Below, in pieces: positions 42,814 to 52,525 of a stretch of DNA of 64,000 nucleotides. The notes below the pieces were generated by a model. It worked only from the letters and a program-made list of their open reading frames with translations, was not told the DNA's origin and searched no databases. This stretch comes from Streptomyces sp. HUAS ZL42 (GTDB lineage: Bacteria; Actinomycetota; Actinomycetes; Streptomycetales; Streptomycetaceae), in assembly GCF_040782645.1 (NCBI RefSeq), contig NZ_CP160403.1, positions 8,467,001 to 8,531,000 of the forward strand, written 5' to 3'. The first letter of the stretch is position 1. Each line of letters begins with the position of its first letter. Both the position numbers and the translations under genes were made by a program.

Positions 42814-42852
42814 ACCGAGCCGTGCCCGGGAGTTGCCCGGGCACGGCTCGGT
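42814..42852 (-). terminator. terminator of the GH43 gene
   Basis: A perfect 17-bp stem (42814-42830 with 42836-42852) with a 5-base loop lies 23 bases past the GH43 stop. There is no clear U tract, but the stem is very strong; it may also block read-through into the minus-strand gene at 42739. Confidence 0.75.
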
Positions 42853-42874
42853 GTCGGAAGGGATGGGTGCGGCT

Positions 42875-45800
42875 CTACGTCCGGTGGACCCCGACGGTGA
42901 TGAGGCCCGTCGTCTTCGCGCCGGTGAGGTTGTCGTAGACGACGTCTCCGGTGGACTTCTGCCAGATCCTGATGCGGAAGGTGTCAGGGTCGTCGCCGGC
43001 GGTGATGCGGAAGCCGTAGCCTGCGCGCCCGTTGAGCGTGCCGGAGCCTTGGTGGACGGCCTGGGAGCCGGTGACCACGAGCCAGTCGGAGCCGGTGGAG
43101 AGGAAGTGCAGCCCGGCGGGTCCGAAGTCGAACGCGGCCCCTCCGGTGGGGACGGTGGCTCCCTTGCCGTACTGGGCGGAGAAAGCGAAGACCGCCCAGC
43201 CGGTCACGTCCGGCTTCGCCGGGTAGGCGCCCGCCGGGGAGGCGAAGGTCCCGACTCCCGCCGCCGGACCGGCCGCGCGGTCGTAGACGATCAGCTCGGG
43301 CAGCGTCGTGCTGTCCGTGGCACCCTCGTCGTCGGCGACCGTGATCACCGGGCGGCGGATGCCCGCCGATGTGTAGGCGTGCTCGGCCCCGCAACCGGAG
43401 GCGGTGACCGTGCCGGCGGTAGGCGTGGTGCCGTCCTTCCAGTCGACCGTGCAGGTGTGGGTGTCGCCGCTGCCCGCATCGGTGAACGCGGCGGTGACGA
43501 CCGCGCGACCCCCGGCCGGCACCGGCGACTTCGGGCCGGTGGCCGAGGTGATCGCCGGGGCCGCGTTGGCGACCGTGACGGTCGCGGTGTCGCGGCTGCG
43601 TCCGCCGGTCAGGGCGACCGTGAAGGTGCCGTCGTCGGTGCAGGTGACCGTGGTCCGGGCCGCCCCGGGGTCGGCGACGGTGCAGGGCGCTCCGTCCTCG
43701 ACCGTCCACTTCGGGCCGCCCGCTCCGGAGACGGTGCCGGCCAGGGTGATCGCGTCGCCCTCGGTGCCGGAGACATCCGGGCCCGCGTGCGCGATCGTGA
43801 CCGGGTCGATGCTGGTCAGGGTGGGGACGACCTTCTCGATCAGGCCGTCGGCGTCGAACTCGAGCTTGTCGACGGTGGTTTCGCGATGGGTGCCGTCACC
43901 TCCGGGGATGGCGAAGCGGTGGTAGGCGATGTACCAGTCGTCGGTGTTCGGCACCTGGACCACCGAGTGGTGGCCGGGGCCCTTGATGCCCAGGGAGAGG
44001 TCCTTCTCCAGGATCACGCCCCGCTTGGTCCACGGGCCGGTGGGGGAGGGGCCGGTGGCGTAGGCCACGCGGTAGTTCTCGTCCCGGGTGTCGTTCTCCG
44101 ACCACATGAAGTAGTAGGTGCCCTTGCGCTTGACGACGAAGGAACCCTCGTTGTAGCCGCTCGGGGTGATGTCCTTGACCTTCGACGTGTCGAGGGAGGT
44201 CATGTCGTCGTTCAGCGGGACGACGTAGGCGTGGCCATTGCCCCAGTACAGGTACGACTGGCCGTCGTCGTCCGTGAAGACCGCCGGGTCGATCATCTGG
44301 CCGCTGAACTGGCCCGCCTTGAGCAGCGGTTGGCCCAGGGCGTCCTTGAACGGTCCGGTCGGCGAGTCGGAGACCGCCACGCCGATGTTCGCGTCGGCAC
44401 AGAAGTAGAAGTAGTACTTCCCGTCCTTCTCGGCGATCGTCGGCGCCCAGGCCCTGCTGTCGGCCCAGGACACGTCCGGGCCGAGGTCGAGGATGACGCC
44501 GTGGTCCTGCCAGTGGACCAGGTCGGTGGAGGAGTACGCCTTGAACTGCGTGCCGCTCCAGCCCGGGAAGCCGTCGGTGGTCGGGTACATGTAGAAGGTG
44601 TCGCCGAACCGCACGATGTTCGGGTCGGCGTTGAGTCCCGGCAGGACCGGGCTCTTCATGATCAGCGCCGACACGGTCCAGGTGCGCTTCTTGCCGTCCG
44701 AACCGGTGACCTCGTACGTCACCGGCTTGCTGAAGTCCTGCACGCTGCCGGAGGCCGGGCTGATCGCCGCGCCGTGGGCGAGGGTGAACTCCGGTGCCAG
44801 CGCGGTGAGATCGGTGCCCTCCGTCAGGGGCAGCGTGATCCTGCTGTCCGCGTTGTCGATGAGGGCGTCGACCTTCAGCGCCGGGTGCGTCGCCTTTGCG
44901 ATGCCCGCGGTGTTGCCGCTGAGCTCCATGACCTCCGTGGCCGACAAGGCCCGGTCGTAGATGCGGAAGTCGTCGACCTCGCCGCCGAAGTACGGGTCGG
45001 CCGAGTACAGGGAGCGGCCGATGTAGCCGCTGTAGCCCCTGTTGGCGTCGTACAGCTCGGACGGCTTGATGGTGGTCGTCGTACGGGCCGCCTCGACGCC
45101 GTCGACGTAGAGGACCATCGCGCCGGTCGAGCCGTCGAGGGTGACGGTGACGTGCCGCCACTCTCCGGGGGTGAGCTGCGATCCGGCCGTCAGTTTCGAC
45201 TCCGCCGACCAGCTCGCCTTCGTGATCGCCGAGTAGAGGCTGGAACCGCCGTTGGAGGGGGTGGCGAAGAGGTACTTGTTGCTGTCGGGCCCGAGCCCGA
45301 ACAGCCACTGGAAGTTGCTGCCGCCCGTCCACTTGGCGTACGTCGACACGGTCACACTGTCGGCGTTCCTCAGCACTCCGTTCGGGATCCTCACGTACGG
45401 CGAGGTGGTGGAGGTGCTGGAGCCGCCGGACATCTTGAACGAGCCGCCCTCCACGCCCGTGCCGAAGTCGGGCGTGCGGACATACGTGCCGTGATAGCCG
45501 TGACCGCTGGAGTCACGGGCGATGTTGCCGCCTGTCTCGTCGAAGCCGTAGTGCAGGAGCAGGTCGGCCGGGATGTCCGGTCCCTCCTCGGAGACGGTGA
45601 CCTCGGCGTGGACCGGGATCGCGGCGCCGTCCGGCAGGCTGCCCGTCACCGTGAAGGTGCCGGCCTGCGCGTAGTCCGACTCCGGGACGTCCTCCCAGGT
45701 CACGGCGACGGGACGCTTGACTCCGTCGGCGTACTCGGCGATCACGGTGGCCGGCAGGACGGGGGCCTCACCGATCCGCGTCTTCACCGACACGTCCTCG

Positions 45801-48076
45801 ACGCTCTCCACGAGCTGATCGGGCTGGTAGGCGCGCAGCAGCCGGTCGTACTCGGCCTGGGTGACCGGGAGCACGGTGCCGTGGCGGGGCTTGGCCGGCA
45901 GGTCGTAGCCGGCGGACGGGGTCCAGGCGCCGGAGGCGAGGTCCGTCGTCTCGAACGGGATGTAGCCGCGGCCGCCGAACTCGTCGAGGAACGCGTACCA
46001 CTTCTCCTCGGTGTTCGACTTGAAGACCAGCGGGCCCTCGGCGGCGTTCATCGCGCCCTTGCCGATGCCCTCCGCGACCGCGTCCCAGGACAGGTCGAGG
46101 AGCGAGTCGCTCTTCTCCTCGAAGATGAACTTGCTGTTGGGGGTGGAGGAGGTGTTGTTCCGCTCGTCCTTGGACAGGCGGTAGTAGGTCCCGTCGTGCT
46201 GGATCACCGTGGAGTCGATGACCGAGTAGCCGCGGTCGATCCAGACCTTGGGCTCGCTGAAGGTGTAGAAGTCACGCGTGGTGGCGTACATCATGCGGTT
46301 GTACGTGTCGCCGGAGTGCGCGGCGTTGTCGTACAGCTTCGAAGCCCAGAAGACCACGTACTCGCCCAGCTGCGCGTCGTAGAACGCCTCCGGCGCCCAG
46401 GTGTTGCCCGCGCTGTCGGGCGATACCTTGACCAGCCGCTGGTTCGTCCAGTGGACGAGGTCGGTGGACTCCCAGACCATGATGGACTTGCTGCCGGTGC
46501 GCTGGGCGGCGTCCCAGTCGCCGTTGCCGTAGATCCTGAGGTCGGTGGCGATCTGGTAGAACTTGTCGCCCTCGGGGGAGCGGATGATGAACGGGTCGCG
46601 CAGGCCCTTCTCGCCGAGGGCGGAGGTCAGGACCGGCTTGCCGTCGTTCAGCTCACGCCACTTCAGCGGGTCGTTGCCCTTGCTGAGGGCGAAGTAGAGC
46701 TGTTCGCCGTCCGAGGTGCCCTCGCCGGTGAAGTAGCTGAACATGTAGCCGTTCAGGGCTTCCTTCTGCGGCAGTTCGGGCACGTTCGCGGTGAAGGTGC
46801 GGGTCGCCTTCGCCTCGCCCTTGGTGACGGTGGCGGTCAGCTCGGCGGTGGTGGCGCCGTCGCCGTGCGCGGGCCGGTGAACCACGCCGTCGGCCGAGAC
46901 GACGTCGGGCTTCGCCGAGGTCCAGGCGACCGTCGTGCCGTAGGCGCCGTCGGTGGGGAGCGTGAGGTTGCCGCGCACGTCGTCGAGGTTGTGGACGGTG
47001 AGGGCCTCGGCTGCCTGCCGTGCGGCCGTCTGGTCGTCGAAGGCGGCCAGGACCGTGACCTCGAAGGTCTTGGTGTCGGTCACGGGGCCCTTCTTCAGGG
47101 TTGCCGTGAGCGTGACGTGGGCGTCGGGTTCACCCGCGGCGGGGCGGGTGACGGTCCCGGTGGTGGAGACGACGGCGGGGTTGTCGCTCGCCCAGCTGAT
47201 CGTGGAGCCGCCGGCGCCGCCGGTCGTCGGCAGGGCGAGGTCGGCCGTGACACCGCTGGTGTCGCCGAGGCTGAGTGCGGCCTTGTCGTCGGCGACGCCC
47301 TGCGTGTCCACAGGCAGGGCGAGCTGCTCGACCTCGGACCCGGTGAGCGCCCGGTCGTACAGGCGGAAGTCGCGGATCCTGCCCGTGAAGAGCTTGTCGC
47401 CGGAGTAGACGGACTTGCCGATGTAGTTGGCGGTGGTGGTGCCGGAACCGATGGCGCCGGGGGTGATGGTGACGGCGGTGTTGCGGCCGACCTCGGCGCC
47501 GTCCTCGTACAGCACGCCCGTGTTGCCGCTCTGGGTGTAGGAGACGTGCTTCCACACCGAGCGGGTCAGGCTGTGGGAGTCGGACGGCTTGGTCGTCTGC
47601 TCCGTGGACCAGTTGCCGGTGGCGATCGACGTGCGGAAGGAGTTGCCGGTCGTGAAGAGATAGCCGTTGCCGCTGCTGCCGCTGGAGTTGCCGAAGCCGT
47701 AGATGAAGTAGGGCGTGGTCTGGGCCGAGTCGATCAGCACGTCCATCGAGACGGTGATCGCGTTCATGCCCTTCATCACGTCGTTCGGCACCTTGATGTA
47801 GGTGTCGGTGCCGTTGAAGGCGAGCCCCTGACCGGTTTCCGACCAGTTGGCGGTGCCGTTGACCGTGCCGTCCCGGCCGTGGCCGGAGGCGTCGGCCACC
47901 GTGCTGCCGGCGGCCGTGTCGAGCTTGTACCATAGGGCCAGACCGTCGGTGATGTCCGCCGCCTGTGCGGGAGTGGCGGGTCCGGCGAGGCCCACGATCA
48001 GTGACGCGGCGGTCAGTCCGGCGAGATGGCCCGCCCAACGTCTTGCGCGACTGCGTAGACGTGCGATGTACGGCAT
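42875..48076 (-). CDS. secreted two-catalytic-domain GH43 glycosidase with two LamG domains
   Basis: A 1733-residue exported enzyme. Signal peptide to about 39 (PAQAAD); LamG 1 about 45-260; two atrophied Ig-like repeats to about 430; a first GH43 five-bladed propeller at about 437-750 (base Asp near 494 in GLRDPFII, acid-type EGPLVFK); another Ig-like stretch; LamG 2 about 840-1050 (VDDFRIYDRALSATEV); a DUF5018-like link; a second GH43 domain at about 1146-1400 (Asp near 1151 in NADPNIV, EGSFVVK); then PKD-like repeats and a C-terminal beta domain. GH43 enzymes release arabinose or xylose from hemicellulose and arabinan. ATG 48076 has a GGGA site and begins the signal peptide. The sugar ABC transporter genes lie just upstream. 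Confidence 0.9.
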   Translation of the reverse strand: MPYIARLRSRARRWAGHLAGLTAASLIVGLAGPATPAQAADITDGLALWYKLDTAAGSTVADASGHGRDGTVNGTANWSETGQGLAFNGTDTYIKVPNDVMKGMNAITVSMDVLIDSAQTTPYFIYGFGNSSGSSGNGYLFTTGNSFRTSIATGNWSTEQTTKPSDSHSLTRSVWKHVSYTQSGNTGVLYEDGAEVGRNTAVTITPGAIGSGTTTANYIGKSVYSGDKLFTGRIRDFRLYDRALTGSEVEQLALPVDTQGVADDKAALSLGDTSGVTADLALPTTGGAGGSTISWASDNPAVVSTTGTVTRPAAGEPDAHVTLTATLKKGPVTDTKTFEVTVLAAFDDQTAARQAAEALTVHNLDDVRGNLTLPTDGAYGTTVAWTSAKPDVVSADGVVHRPAHGDGATTAELTATVTKGEAKATRTFTANVPELPQKEALNGYMFSYFTGEGTSDGEQLYFALSKGNDPLKWRELNDGKPVLTSALGEKGLRDPFIIRSPEGDKFYQIATDLRIYGNGDWDAAQRTGSKSIMVWESTDLVHWTNQRLVKVSPDSAGNTWAPEAFYDAQLGEYVVFWASKLYDNAAHSGDTYNRMMYATTRDFYTFSEPKVWIDRGYSVIDSTVIQHDGTYYRLSKDERNNTSSTPNSKFIFEEKSDSLLDLSWDAVAEGIGKGAMNAAEGPLVFKSNTEEKWYAFLDEFGGRGYIPFETTDLASGAWTPSAGYDLPAKPRHGTVLPVTQAEYDRLLRAYQPDQLVESVEDVSVKTRIGEAPVLPATVIAEYADGVKRPVAVTWEDVPESDYAQAGTFTVTGSLPDGAAIPVHAEVTVSEEGPDIPADLLLHYGFDETGGNIARDSSGHGYHGTYVRTPDFGTGVEGGSFKMSGGSSTSTTSPYVRIPNGVLRNADSVTVSTYAKWTGGSNFQWLFGLGPDSNKYLFATPSNGGSSLYSAITKASWSAESKLTAGSQLTPGEWRHVTVTLDGSTGAMVLYVDGVEAARTTTTIKPSELYDANRGYSGYIGRSLYSADPYFGGEVDDFRIYDRALSATEVMELSGNTAGIAKATHPALKVDALIDNADSRITLPLTEGTDLTALAPEFTLAHGAAISPASGSVQDFSKPVTYEVTGSDGKKRTWTVSALIMKSPVLPGLNADPNIVRFGDTFYMYPTTDGFPGWSGTQFKAYSSTDLVHWQDHGVILDLGPDVSWADSRAWAPTIAEKDGKYYFYFCADANIGVAVSDSPTGPFKDALGQPLLKAGQFSGQMIDPAVFTDDDGQSYLYWGNGHAYVVPLNDDMTSLDTSKVKDITPSGYNEGSFVVKRKGTYYFMWSENDTRDENYRVAYATGPSPTGPWTKRGVILEKDLSLGIKGPGHHSVVQVPNTDDWYIAYHRFAIPGGDGTHRETTVDKLEFDADGLIEKVVPTLTSIDPVTIAHAGPDVSGTEGDAITLAGTVSGAGGPKWTVEDGAPCTVADPGAARTTVTCTDDGTFTVALTGGRSRDTATVTVANAAPAITSATGPKSPVPAGGRAVVTAAFTDAGSGDTHTCTVDWKDGTTPTAGTVTASGCGAEHAYTSAGIRRPVITVADDEGATDSTTLPELIVYDRAAGPAAGVGTFASPAGAYPAKPDVTGWAVFAFSAQYGKGATVPTGGAAFDFGPAGLHFLSTGSDWLVVTGSQAVHQGSGTLNGRAGYGFRITAGDDPDTFRIRIWQKSTGDVVYDNLTGAKTTGLITVGVHRT

Positions 48077-48158
48077 GTCGAGTTCCCTGCTGAGACATGG
48101 CTGATGAACGAGCCGCGGGTGCCCTGCTGTTACGGCAGTGTGACGTCGTGTTGCGAGA

Positions 48159-48199
48159 GTGTCAGTCGGCGTCCGGTGCAGCGTCAAGAGGTTTCGAAC
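48159..48199 (-). promoter_or_regulatory. GH43 promoter with adjacent TTCGAA dyad
   Basis: On the minus strand TTGACG (48187-48182) and TGACAC (48164-48159) are 17 bases apart. A GTTCGAAAC near-palindrome (48199-48191) sits directly upstream of the -35, resembling CGAA/TTCG sites used by sugar repressors of xylan genes (from memory). The gap 48077-48303 has nothing else. Confidence 0.45.
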
Positions 48200-48303
48200 A
48201 ATGTCCGACAGGTCGAACGCTTACGTCGAGTTCTTCGCAGGGGCCGGACCGAAACGGTGCCTTGAGCAGGCACGCCACGAACCCCCGTCTGGGCTCGAGA
48301 AGT

Positions 48304-48813
48304 TCACGGACCGCCGACGTCCACCTGGGCGCGCACGGAGTCCCGCAACCGGCGCAGCTCGTCCGCGGGCCTGCCCAGACCGTTGATCCGCAGCCGGGCG
48401 GCCTCGACGCGCGGGTCGCGGTGGACGGTGAAGGCGAGGTCCAGGGCCTGGCGCACCATCCACTGGTCGTACGCCAGCAGCCGGCCCGCGTACGCCTGCG
48501 CCTCGACGAGATCGGCGTCCGTCACATCGAGCTCGCCCACACGGCCGCGCAGCCGGTGCAGGACCACGCTCTGCCGTCCGGCTTCCTGAGCCGCCTGACA
48601 GGACACCGGCCCCGGTTCACCGCAGGCGGCCACCGCCAGGTCGACCGGGCGCTGGGCGGCGACCACCTCGTCCAGCAGTACGGCCAGGGCCCGTACTTGC
48701 GCGGCGCGCGACGGCCGGGCGGGTGCGGGGCCGCGGCGCAGACGTGCCAGGAGGCGTGCGGCACGCAGCCACAGCCCGCCCGGAGGCGGGACGGATACCG
48801 TCGGCGGGGTCAT
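48304..48813 (-). CDS. conserved hypothetical helical protein (169 residues)
   Basis: I do not recognise this protein. ATG 48813 has AGGAGGT four bases upstream; longer frames run into the transporter gene. The product is soluble, Ala/Arg/Leu-rich and helical, with segments AQVRALAVLLDEVVAAQRP and YAGRLLAYDQWMVRQALDLA. No known motif is apparent. It follows the permease gene by 71 bases on the same strand and lies between the ABC transporter and the GH43 gene, so it may be part of the same sugar-use unit. Confidence 0.6.
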   Translation of the reverse strand: MTPPTVSVPPPGGLWLRAARLLARLRRGPAPARPSRAAQVRALAVLLDEVVAAQRPVDLAVAACGEPGPVSCQAAQEAGRQSVVLHRLRGRVGELDVTDADLVEAQAYAGRLLAYDQWMVRQALDLAFTVHRDPRVEAARLRINGLGRPADELRRLRDSVRAQVDVGGP

Positions 48814-48884
48814 GGCACCTCCTGGCCAGCGGTGCGGGTTCCCCTCCCAGTGTGTTCCATGGCAGGGCCTGCGACACCGATGCG

Positions 48885-50156
48885 TCAAGCCCGCCCGTGC
48901 GCCTCCTGCGAGCGCCGTGACAGCGAGTCGATGACCACCGCGGCGAAGAGCACGCCACCTGTGATCACGAACTGCAGGGCGGCCGGCGTGTCCGTGATCG
49001 CCATCCCCGAGGCGATGGACTGGATCACGAGAATGCCGAGCACCGCCGACCACGTCGTACCGCGTCCCCCGAACAGGCTGGTGCCACCGATGACGGCTGC
49101 CGCGATGGCGTTGAGCAGCAGCACGCCCGAGCCCGACCCCTGGCTCACCGAGGTGATGCGTGAGGCCAGGAAGAGCCCGCCGATGGCGGCCATGGTGCCC
49201 GAGACCGCGAGCACCGCGGTCTGCACTCCCGTCACGTTGAGGCTGGCGCGACGGGCCGCCTCGACACCGCCCCCGAGAGCGTAGACCTGCCGCCCGTAGT
49301 GCGTGCGACGGAGCACGATGTCGAGGCCGGCCACCAGCACCAGGAAGACCAGAAGGGCGAGCGGCAGACCTTGGAACCGGTTGAGCAGATACGCGGCGGT
49401 GAACGCGATCACCGCGAGCCCTCCGGTGCGCACCCCGATTTCCGCGAGCGAGCGGTGCGGCATGCCGACGGCCTTGCGGCGCCGCCTGTCCTGGTAGGAC
49501 GCGAGGAAGACCATGCCCGCACCGACCGCCGCCACCCCGTAGGCGACGCCGTCATTGGTGAAGTAATGGCTGGTCAGCTTGGCGACGAGCCCGTTCTCGT
49601 CCAGGTTGACGGTGCCGCTGGTGCCGAGGATGTAGAGCATGATGCCGTTCCAGGTGAGCAGCCCCGCCAGGGTGACGACGAACGCCGGTACCCGGGTCTT
49701 TGCGAAGGAGAAGCCCTGGACGGTCCCCGCCGCAGTACCCGCGAGCACCGCGACGACGAGGGCGAGCCATTCCGGCACGCCGTTGTTCACGTTCAGCACG
49801 GCGAAGACGGCCGCCGCCAGTCCGCTGATCGATCCGACCGACAGGTCGAGCTCCCCGATCAGCAGGACGAAGACGATGCCGACGGCGATCAGGCCCGTGC
49901 CCACGATGTCCACGCTGAGATTGGACAGGTTCCGCGGCGAGAGGTAGTTGTCGTTGAGGGTCTGGAAGATGATCCACACCGTGGCGAGGACGACGACGAC
50001 GGGGAGCGAGCCCAGTTCACCGGCGCTCAACTTGCGCCGGACGACGCCGACCCAGCCCTCCACGGCACGAGCGACGATCCGTCCACCCGGCTCACGGTCC
50101 TCGGCGGCGGGTTCGCCCCGAGCGTTGTCCGCCGTGTTGCGCGTCCCTTTCACCAC
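48885..50156 (-). CDS. sugar ABC transporter permease (XylH/RbsC family)
   Basis: A 423-residue polytopic membrane protein of the BPD_transp_2 family, about ten spans. Diagnostic segments: NYLSPRNLSNLSVDIVGTGLIA near residue 75, in two parts, LLIGELDLSVGSISG, and the cytoplasmic coupling region YALGGGVEAARRASLNV near 295. The length above 380 and the extra basic loop (QDRRRRKAVGM) fit the xylose/multiple-sugar XylH type. GTG 50156 overlaps the ATPase stop by seven bases. It completes an importer with the two upstream genes. Confidence 0.92.
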   Translation of the reverse strand: MVKGTRNTADNARGEPAAEDREPGGRIVARAVEGWVGVVRRKLSAGELGSLPVVVVLATVWIIFQTLNDNYLSPRNLSNLSVDIVGTGLIAVGIVFVLLIGELDLSVGSISGLAAAVFAVLNVNNGVPEWLALVVAVLAGTAAGTVQGFSFAKTRVPAFVVTLAGLLTWNGIMLYILGTSGTVNLDENGLVAKLTSHYFTNDGVAYGVAAVGAGMVFLASYQDRRRRKAVGMPHRSLAEIGVRTGGLAVIAFTAAYLLNRFQGLPLALLVFLVLVAGLDIVLRRTHYGRQVYALGGGVEAARRASLNVTGVQTAVLAVSGTMAAIGGLFLASRITSVSQGSGSGVLLLNAIAAAVIGGTSLFGGRGTTWSAVLGILVIQSIASGMAITDTPAALQFVITGGVLFAAVVIDSLSRRSQEAHGRA

Positions 50157-50923
50157 CCCGCCTCCCGGTGGGCCGGCCGGCGCGGCACGTTCTCCGTGGC
50201 GCCGGTGATGGAGGAGATGATCTGTTCCTGGGACGCGGTGTTCACGTCGAAGAAGCCGTTGTTCCGGCCGAGCCTCAGCACGGCGGCCCGGTCGGCGAGC
50301 GCTTTCACATCGCCCATGTTGTGGCTGATGAGCAGCACGCCCAGGCCGCGGTCACGCAACCGGTCGACGAGATCGAGGACCTCCGTGGTCTGCTCGATGC
50401 CCAGGGCCGCGGTCGGTTCGTCCAGGAGGAGCACCCTCGGTTCGCCGAGAAGTGAGCGAGCGATGGCGACGGTCTGCCGCTGGCCGCTGGACAGCGAGAC
50501 GACGGGGCCGCGCAGTTCGGGGACGTTCCGGGTCAGGCGCTCCAGCAGGTGTCTCGTGCGGCGCTCCATCTCCACCTCGTCGAGGAACCCGAACCTGCGG
50601 ATCTCCCGTCCCAGGTACAGGTTGGCGACGACGTCGAGGTTCCCGCACAGCGCGAGGTCCTGGTAGACGGTGGCGATGCCGAGGTCCCGGGCGTCGTGGG
50701 GCCTCCTGATGTGGACCGCCCGGCCCTGCCACTCGATGACACCCTTCTCCGCGGGGGTGACGCCGGAGATCACCTTGACGAGGGTGGACTTTCCGGCACC
50801 GTTGTCTCCCAGGAGAGCGACGACCTGGCCGGCGTGAATCTCCAACTCGATGTCCTTGAGCGCGTCGACGACGCCGAAGCGCTTGCACACACCGTGCAGC
50901 GCCAGCAAGGGGGACGTCGGCAC
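50150..50923 (-). CDS. sugar ABC transporter ATP-binding protein
   Basis: A 257-residue ATPase. Walker A is GDNGAGKST, the Q-loop region ATVYQDLALC, the signature SLSSGQRQTVAIARSL, Walker B VLLLDEPTAAL and the switch histidine LISHNM. It has one ATPase domain, unlike the double XylG/RbsA, so it works as a homodimer. ATG 50932 would touch the AAGGAG ribosome site; GTG 50923 has correct spacing and is preferred. It lies 47 bases downstream of the binding-protein gene. Confidence 0.92.
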   Translation of the reverse strand: MPTSPLLALHGVCKRFGVVDALKDIELEIHAGQVVALLGDNGAGKSTLVKVISGVTPAEKGVIEWQGRAVHIRRPHDARDLGIATVYQDLALCGNLDVVANLYLGREIRRFGFLDEVEMERRTRHLLERLTRNVPELRGPVVSLSSGQRQTVAIARSLLGEPRVLLLDEPTAALGIEQTTEVLDLVDRLRDRGLGVLLISHNMGDVKALADRAAVLRLGRNNGFFDVNTASQEQIISSITGATENVPRRPAHREAGW

Positions 50924-50970
50924 GGAGACCATCTCCTTCCCGGGGCGGGGACCTGGGCGGGACCGACTCG

Positions 50971-52059
50971 TCAGGTCAGCCCGGCCTTGTTGCAGGCGGC
51001 CCCGAGTTGGGGGGTGCAGATCTGTTCGATCGTGTACACGCCGTCCTTCACCAGGGTGTCCTTGATGTTGTCGACCGTCACCGCCACGGGCGTGAGCATG
51101 ACCGCCGGAACCGTGTTCCCGCTGCGGGTCCTCGCCTCGTCCCGGGCAACCCCCTCGAGGCTGTCACCGCGGGCCGCGGCCACGGCCATGGCGGCGCCGG
51201 CGGCGGCCTCGGGTCCGAAGGGTTTGTACACGGTCATGTACTGATCGCCGCCGACGATACGTTGCAGGGCTCCCAGTTCGGCGTCCTGCCCGGTGACGGG
51301 GGGCAGTGGGGTGACCTTGTTGGCCTTGAGGGCGGCGATGCTGCCGGCGGCGAGGCCGTCGTTGGCCGCGTAGACCCCGTCGATGTTGCCGACGCCGAGG
51401 GCGGAGATGGCGCCGGACATGTTCATGTGCGCGGTCTCCGTCCGCCACTGGAGGGTGTCGTACTCCTTGCCGATCTTCACTTTCCCCTCGAGTACGAGCA
51501 GCGCGCCCTTCTTGAACAACACCGCGTTGGGGTCGGTGGGATCGCCGTTCATCATGACGATCTGGTCGCCGCCCCCCTCGTCGCCCATGGCCTTCAGCAG
51601 CGCCGTGCCCTGGAGCCTGCCGACCTCCTCGCCGTCGAAGGAGACATGGCCGGAGATCGGGCCTTCGGCGAGCCGGTCGTAGGCGATGACGGGGATGTCC
51701 GCCTGATCCGCCTTCCGTACCGCGGGGCCGAGCGACCTGGCGTCCACGGCCACGAGCACGATGGCGTCGACCCCCTTGGTGATCATCGAGTCCATCTGCT
51801 CCTGCTGGGTCGTCACGTCGCCCTTGGCGTTGGCGTGCTCGATGGTGCAGTCGGCGCACAGCTCCTTGATCTTCTTCTCCAGCAGGGGCCTGTCCTGTGT
51901 CTCCCAGCGGGCGGTGGTGGCGTCCGGCAGCAGCAGACCGATCTTCGGCGCCTTCCCTCCTTCGGAGTCGCTTCCGGCGCCGGCCCCGCAGGCCGTGAGG
52001 GTGACGGTCGCCGAGAGCGCGGTCATGGCGATGGCTGCCTCCCGTATGCAGGCCTTCAT
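50971..52059 (-). CDS. sugar-binding lipoprotein of the ABC transporter
   Basis: A 362-residue substrate-binding protein of the periplasmic-binding-protein-4 / XylF type. A signal peptide with lipobox TLTAC ends at Cys24. Sugar-family segments are VLVAVDARSLGPAVRKA, PVIAYDRLAEGP, YAANDGLAAGSI and PPVTGQDAEL. Four cysteines (LCADC and ICTPQLGAAC) are shared with the paralogue at 55054. GGGAGG precedes ATG 52059. First gene of the importer operon; pentose specificity is inferred from the GH43 gene nearby. Confidence 0.92.
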   Translation of the reverse strand: MKACIREAAIAMTALSATVTLTACGAGAGSDSEGGKAPKIGLLLPDATTARWETQDRPLLEKKIKELCADCTIEHANAKGDVTTQQEQMDSMITKGVDAIVLVAVDARSLGPAVRKADQADIPVIAYDRLAEGPISGHVSFDGEEVGRLQGTALLKAMGDEGGGDQIVMMNGDPTDPNAVLFKKGALLVLEGKVKIGKEYDTLQWRTETAHMNMSGAISALGVGNIDGVYAANDGLAAGSIAALKANKVTPLPPVTGQDAELGALQRIVGGDQYMTVYKPFGPEAAAGAAMAVAAARGDSLEGVARDEARTRSGNTVPAVMLTPVAVTVDNIKDTLVKDGVYTIEQICTPQLGAACNKAGLT

Positions 52060-52525
52060 CTGAGAGACCTCCCTTCTCCCTTCTGCGTGTGGACAGGGGG
52101 CGCTCTCGGTTGTCCGAGACCGGGCCTCACCGGGCGAGGCGCGCGCGGGGGGACACGCACGCGTGCGTCGCGACGTCGGAAATCGGCATGTGGAGCCGGC
52201 GGGAGGCCTGTTTCGGGCGGGGCTGGACACGACGGAACAGGCCGTGGTGGACCGGGCGGCCGCGTCGGCCGGGCAGACGCTCGGCAGCCGAGAGGCGGCC
52301 ACGATGCCGGCGCCGGAGATGCGCCCGGAACGTACCGCGTGCAAGCGGCAAGACGGCCACGCCGCAAGTGTGGCACCGGGGCCGGTGAACTGCGAACGCG
52401 GCGGCTCCTGCCTAGGGCAGCCACGGGAACATGTCCAGCTGATCCACATATGCAATTCTTGTAGATGTCTGCCGCGATATAAACCTTCTGGTATGGGCGG
52501 CATGGACGGGAGGACAATTGCGGAC
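52060..52525. other. divergent intergenic region between two sugar-binding gene units
   Basis: This 466-base gap separates the minus-strand importer operon from the plus-strand phosphatase/binding-protein operon and must hold both promoters. Most is GC-rich without clear motif. From about 52442 to 52492 it is notably AT-rich for this genome and includes TATAAA at 52478, a candidate -10 for the plus-strand gene, although no good -35 pairs with it. No gene or RNA is apparent. Confidence 0.5.

Noticed and set aside
42383..47935. Very long plus-strand open frame (1850 codons)
   Set aside because: It is the antisense shadow of the GH43 gene: no family motifs, Val/Gly/Arg-rich translation, and the minus strand encodes clear GH43 and LamG domains.
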